From: Wenyingzhuangia sp. 2_MG-2023
GTDB lineage: Bacteria; Bacteroidota; Bacteroidia; Flavobacteriales; Flavobacteriaceae
Assembly (NCBI RefSeq): GCF_030548295.1
Contig: NZ_JAUOSB010000013.1
Coordinates: forward strand, 1-64,000
Length of the DNA: 64,000 bases
Reading direction: 5' to 3'
In this document: piece by piece, positions 63,928 through 64,000 of the stretch
Layout of the letters: each line of letters opens with the position of its first letter
How positions within the stretch are numbered: position 1 is the stretch's first letter
Position numbers and translations under genes: made by a program
The notes under the pieces: model-generated
Told to the model about the DNA's origin: nothing
The model's input: the letters and a program-made list of their open reading frames with translations, nothing else
Database searches by the model: none

Positions 63928-63999
63928 TTATTGTAACAACCACATTTTAGACCATTGATCATTTGTTGTTGGACTAAGATTTTGTATGGCTTCTAACAT
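63928..63999 (-). CDS. C-terminal end of an unidentified minus-strand gene (partial)
   Basis: The minus-strand frame from the window edge to TAA (63930-63928) encodes 23 residues ending DQWSKMWLLQ, in normal codon usage. A strong terminator lies 18 bp downstream, which supports a real gene end. The visible part does not identify the protein. Confidence 0.45.
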   Translation of the reverse strand: MLEAIQNLSPTTNDQWSKMWLLQ

Positions 64000-64000
64000 G

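Noticed and set aside
1-64000. Search for CRISPR arrays, tRNA/rRNA genes, insertion sequences, integrases and phage genes
   Set aside because: No regularly spaced repeats, cloverleaf-like segments, transposase or integrase motifs were seen; similarity between the two SusCD cassettes reflects gene duplication, not a mobile element with recognisable ends.

Overview
The window is an AT-rich stretch of a marine-type member of the Bacteroidota, most likely Flavobacteriaceae. The evidence is four SusC/SusD-type outer-membrane pairs, a hybrid two-component regulator, a Por (type IX) secretion sorting domain, an ECF sigma/FecR/STN-TonB-receptor set, TAnnTTTG promoter elements, and housekeeping genes of flavobacterial type (GSII-like glutamine synthetase, long PurM). 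The genus cannot be fixed from the sequence alone. I saw no tRNA, rRNA, CRISPR array, insertion sequence or phage gene.

Layout. (1) 1-10.1 kb: the end of a probable sulfatase, a secreted GH29 alpha-L-fucosidase, a 1.1-kb non-coding stretch, then a four-gene SusC-SusD-DUF4959/DUF5000-DUF4998 operon. (2) 10.2-12.7 kb: purM (minus) and glnA (plus), divergent. (3) 12.8-21.0 kb: ECF sigma factor, FecR anti-sigma, a TonB-dependent transducer interrupted by one in-frame TAG, SusD, and a calcineurin-like phosphoesterase. This looks like a sigma/anti-sigma controlled uptake operon for a possibly phosphorylated ligand. (4) 21.2-28.4 kb: a CoA-disulfide-reductase-like flavoprotein with a rhodanese domain, then a minus-strand TetR-TolC-EmrA-EmrB efflux operon divergent from a 2OG-Fe(II) oxygenase, with a double palindrome between them. 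(5) 28.5-37.6 kb: a T9SS-exported beta-sandwich protein, hisS, folE, a small acidic protein, speB, speA and an oligopeptidase-B-like lipoprotein. (6) 37.7-62.2 kb: a large polysaccharide utilisation locus. Two paralogous four-gene cassettes (SusC, SusD, SusE-position lipoprotein, small lipoprotein) lie in opposite orientations and bracket GH127, a DUF4380-like protein, a formylglycine-type sulfatase and an HTCS regulator. (7) 62.4-64 kb: a purple-acid-phosphatase-like lipoprotein with a His-rich linker, and the tail of an unidentified minus-strand gene.

How it fits together. The HTCS at 50.5-54.6 kb should sense a periplasmic oligosaccharide and switch on the two flanking SusCD cassettes and the enzymes. 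A bipartite motif, AAACRCT-N11-ACAGTCYTA, upstream of the minus-strand SusC and of GH127, with a looser copy upstream of the plus-strand SusC, is a candidate recognition site. The sulfatase and GH127 point to a sulfated glycan carrying arabinofuranose or anhydro-sugar units. The GH29 and partial sulfatase at the left edge suggest that another, fucose-containing sulfated-glycan locus continues out of the window.

The most notable points are: the inverted duplicate cassette; the shared candidate regulator site; three 14-bp intercistronic hairpins placed 14-15 nt before a start codon in three operons; the nonsense codon in the STN receptor; and an Asp-to-Asn change in the metal site of the agmatinase-like protein.
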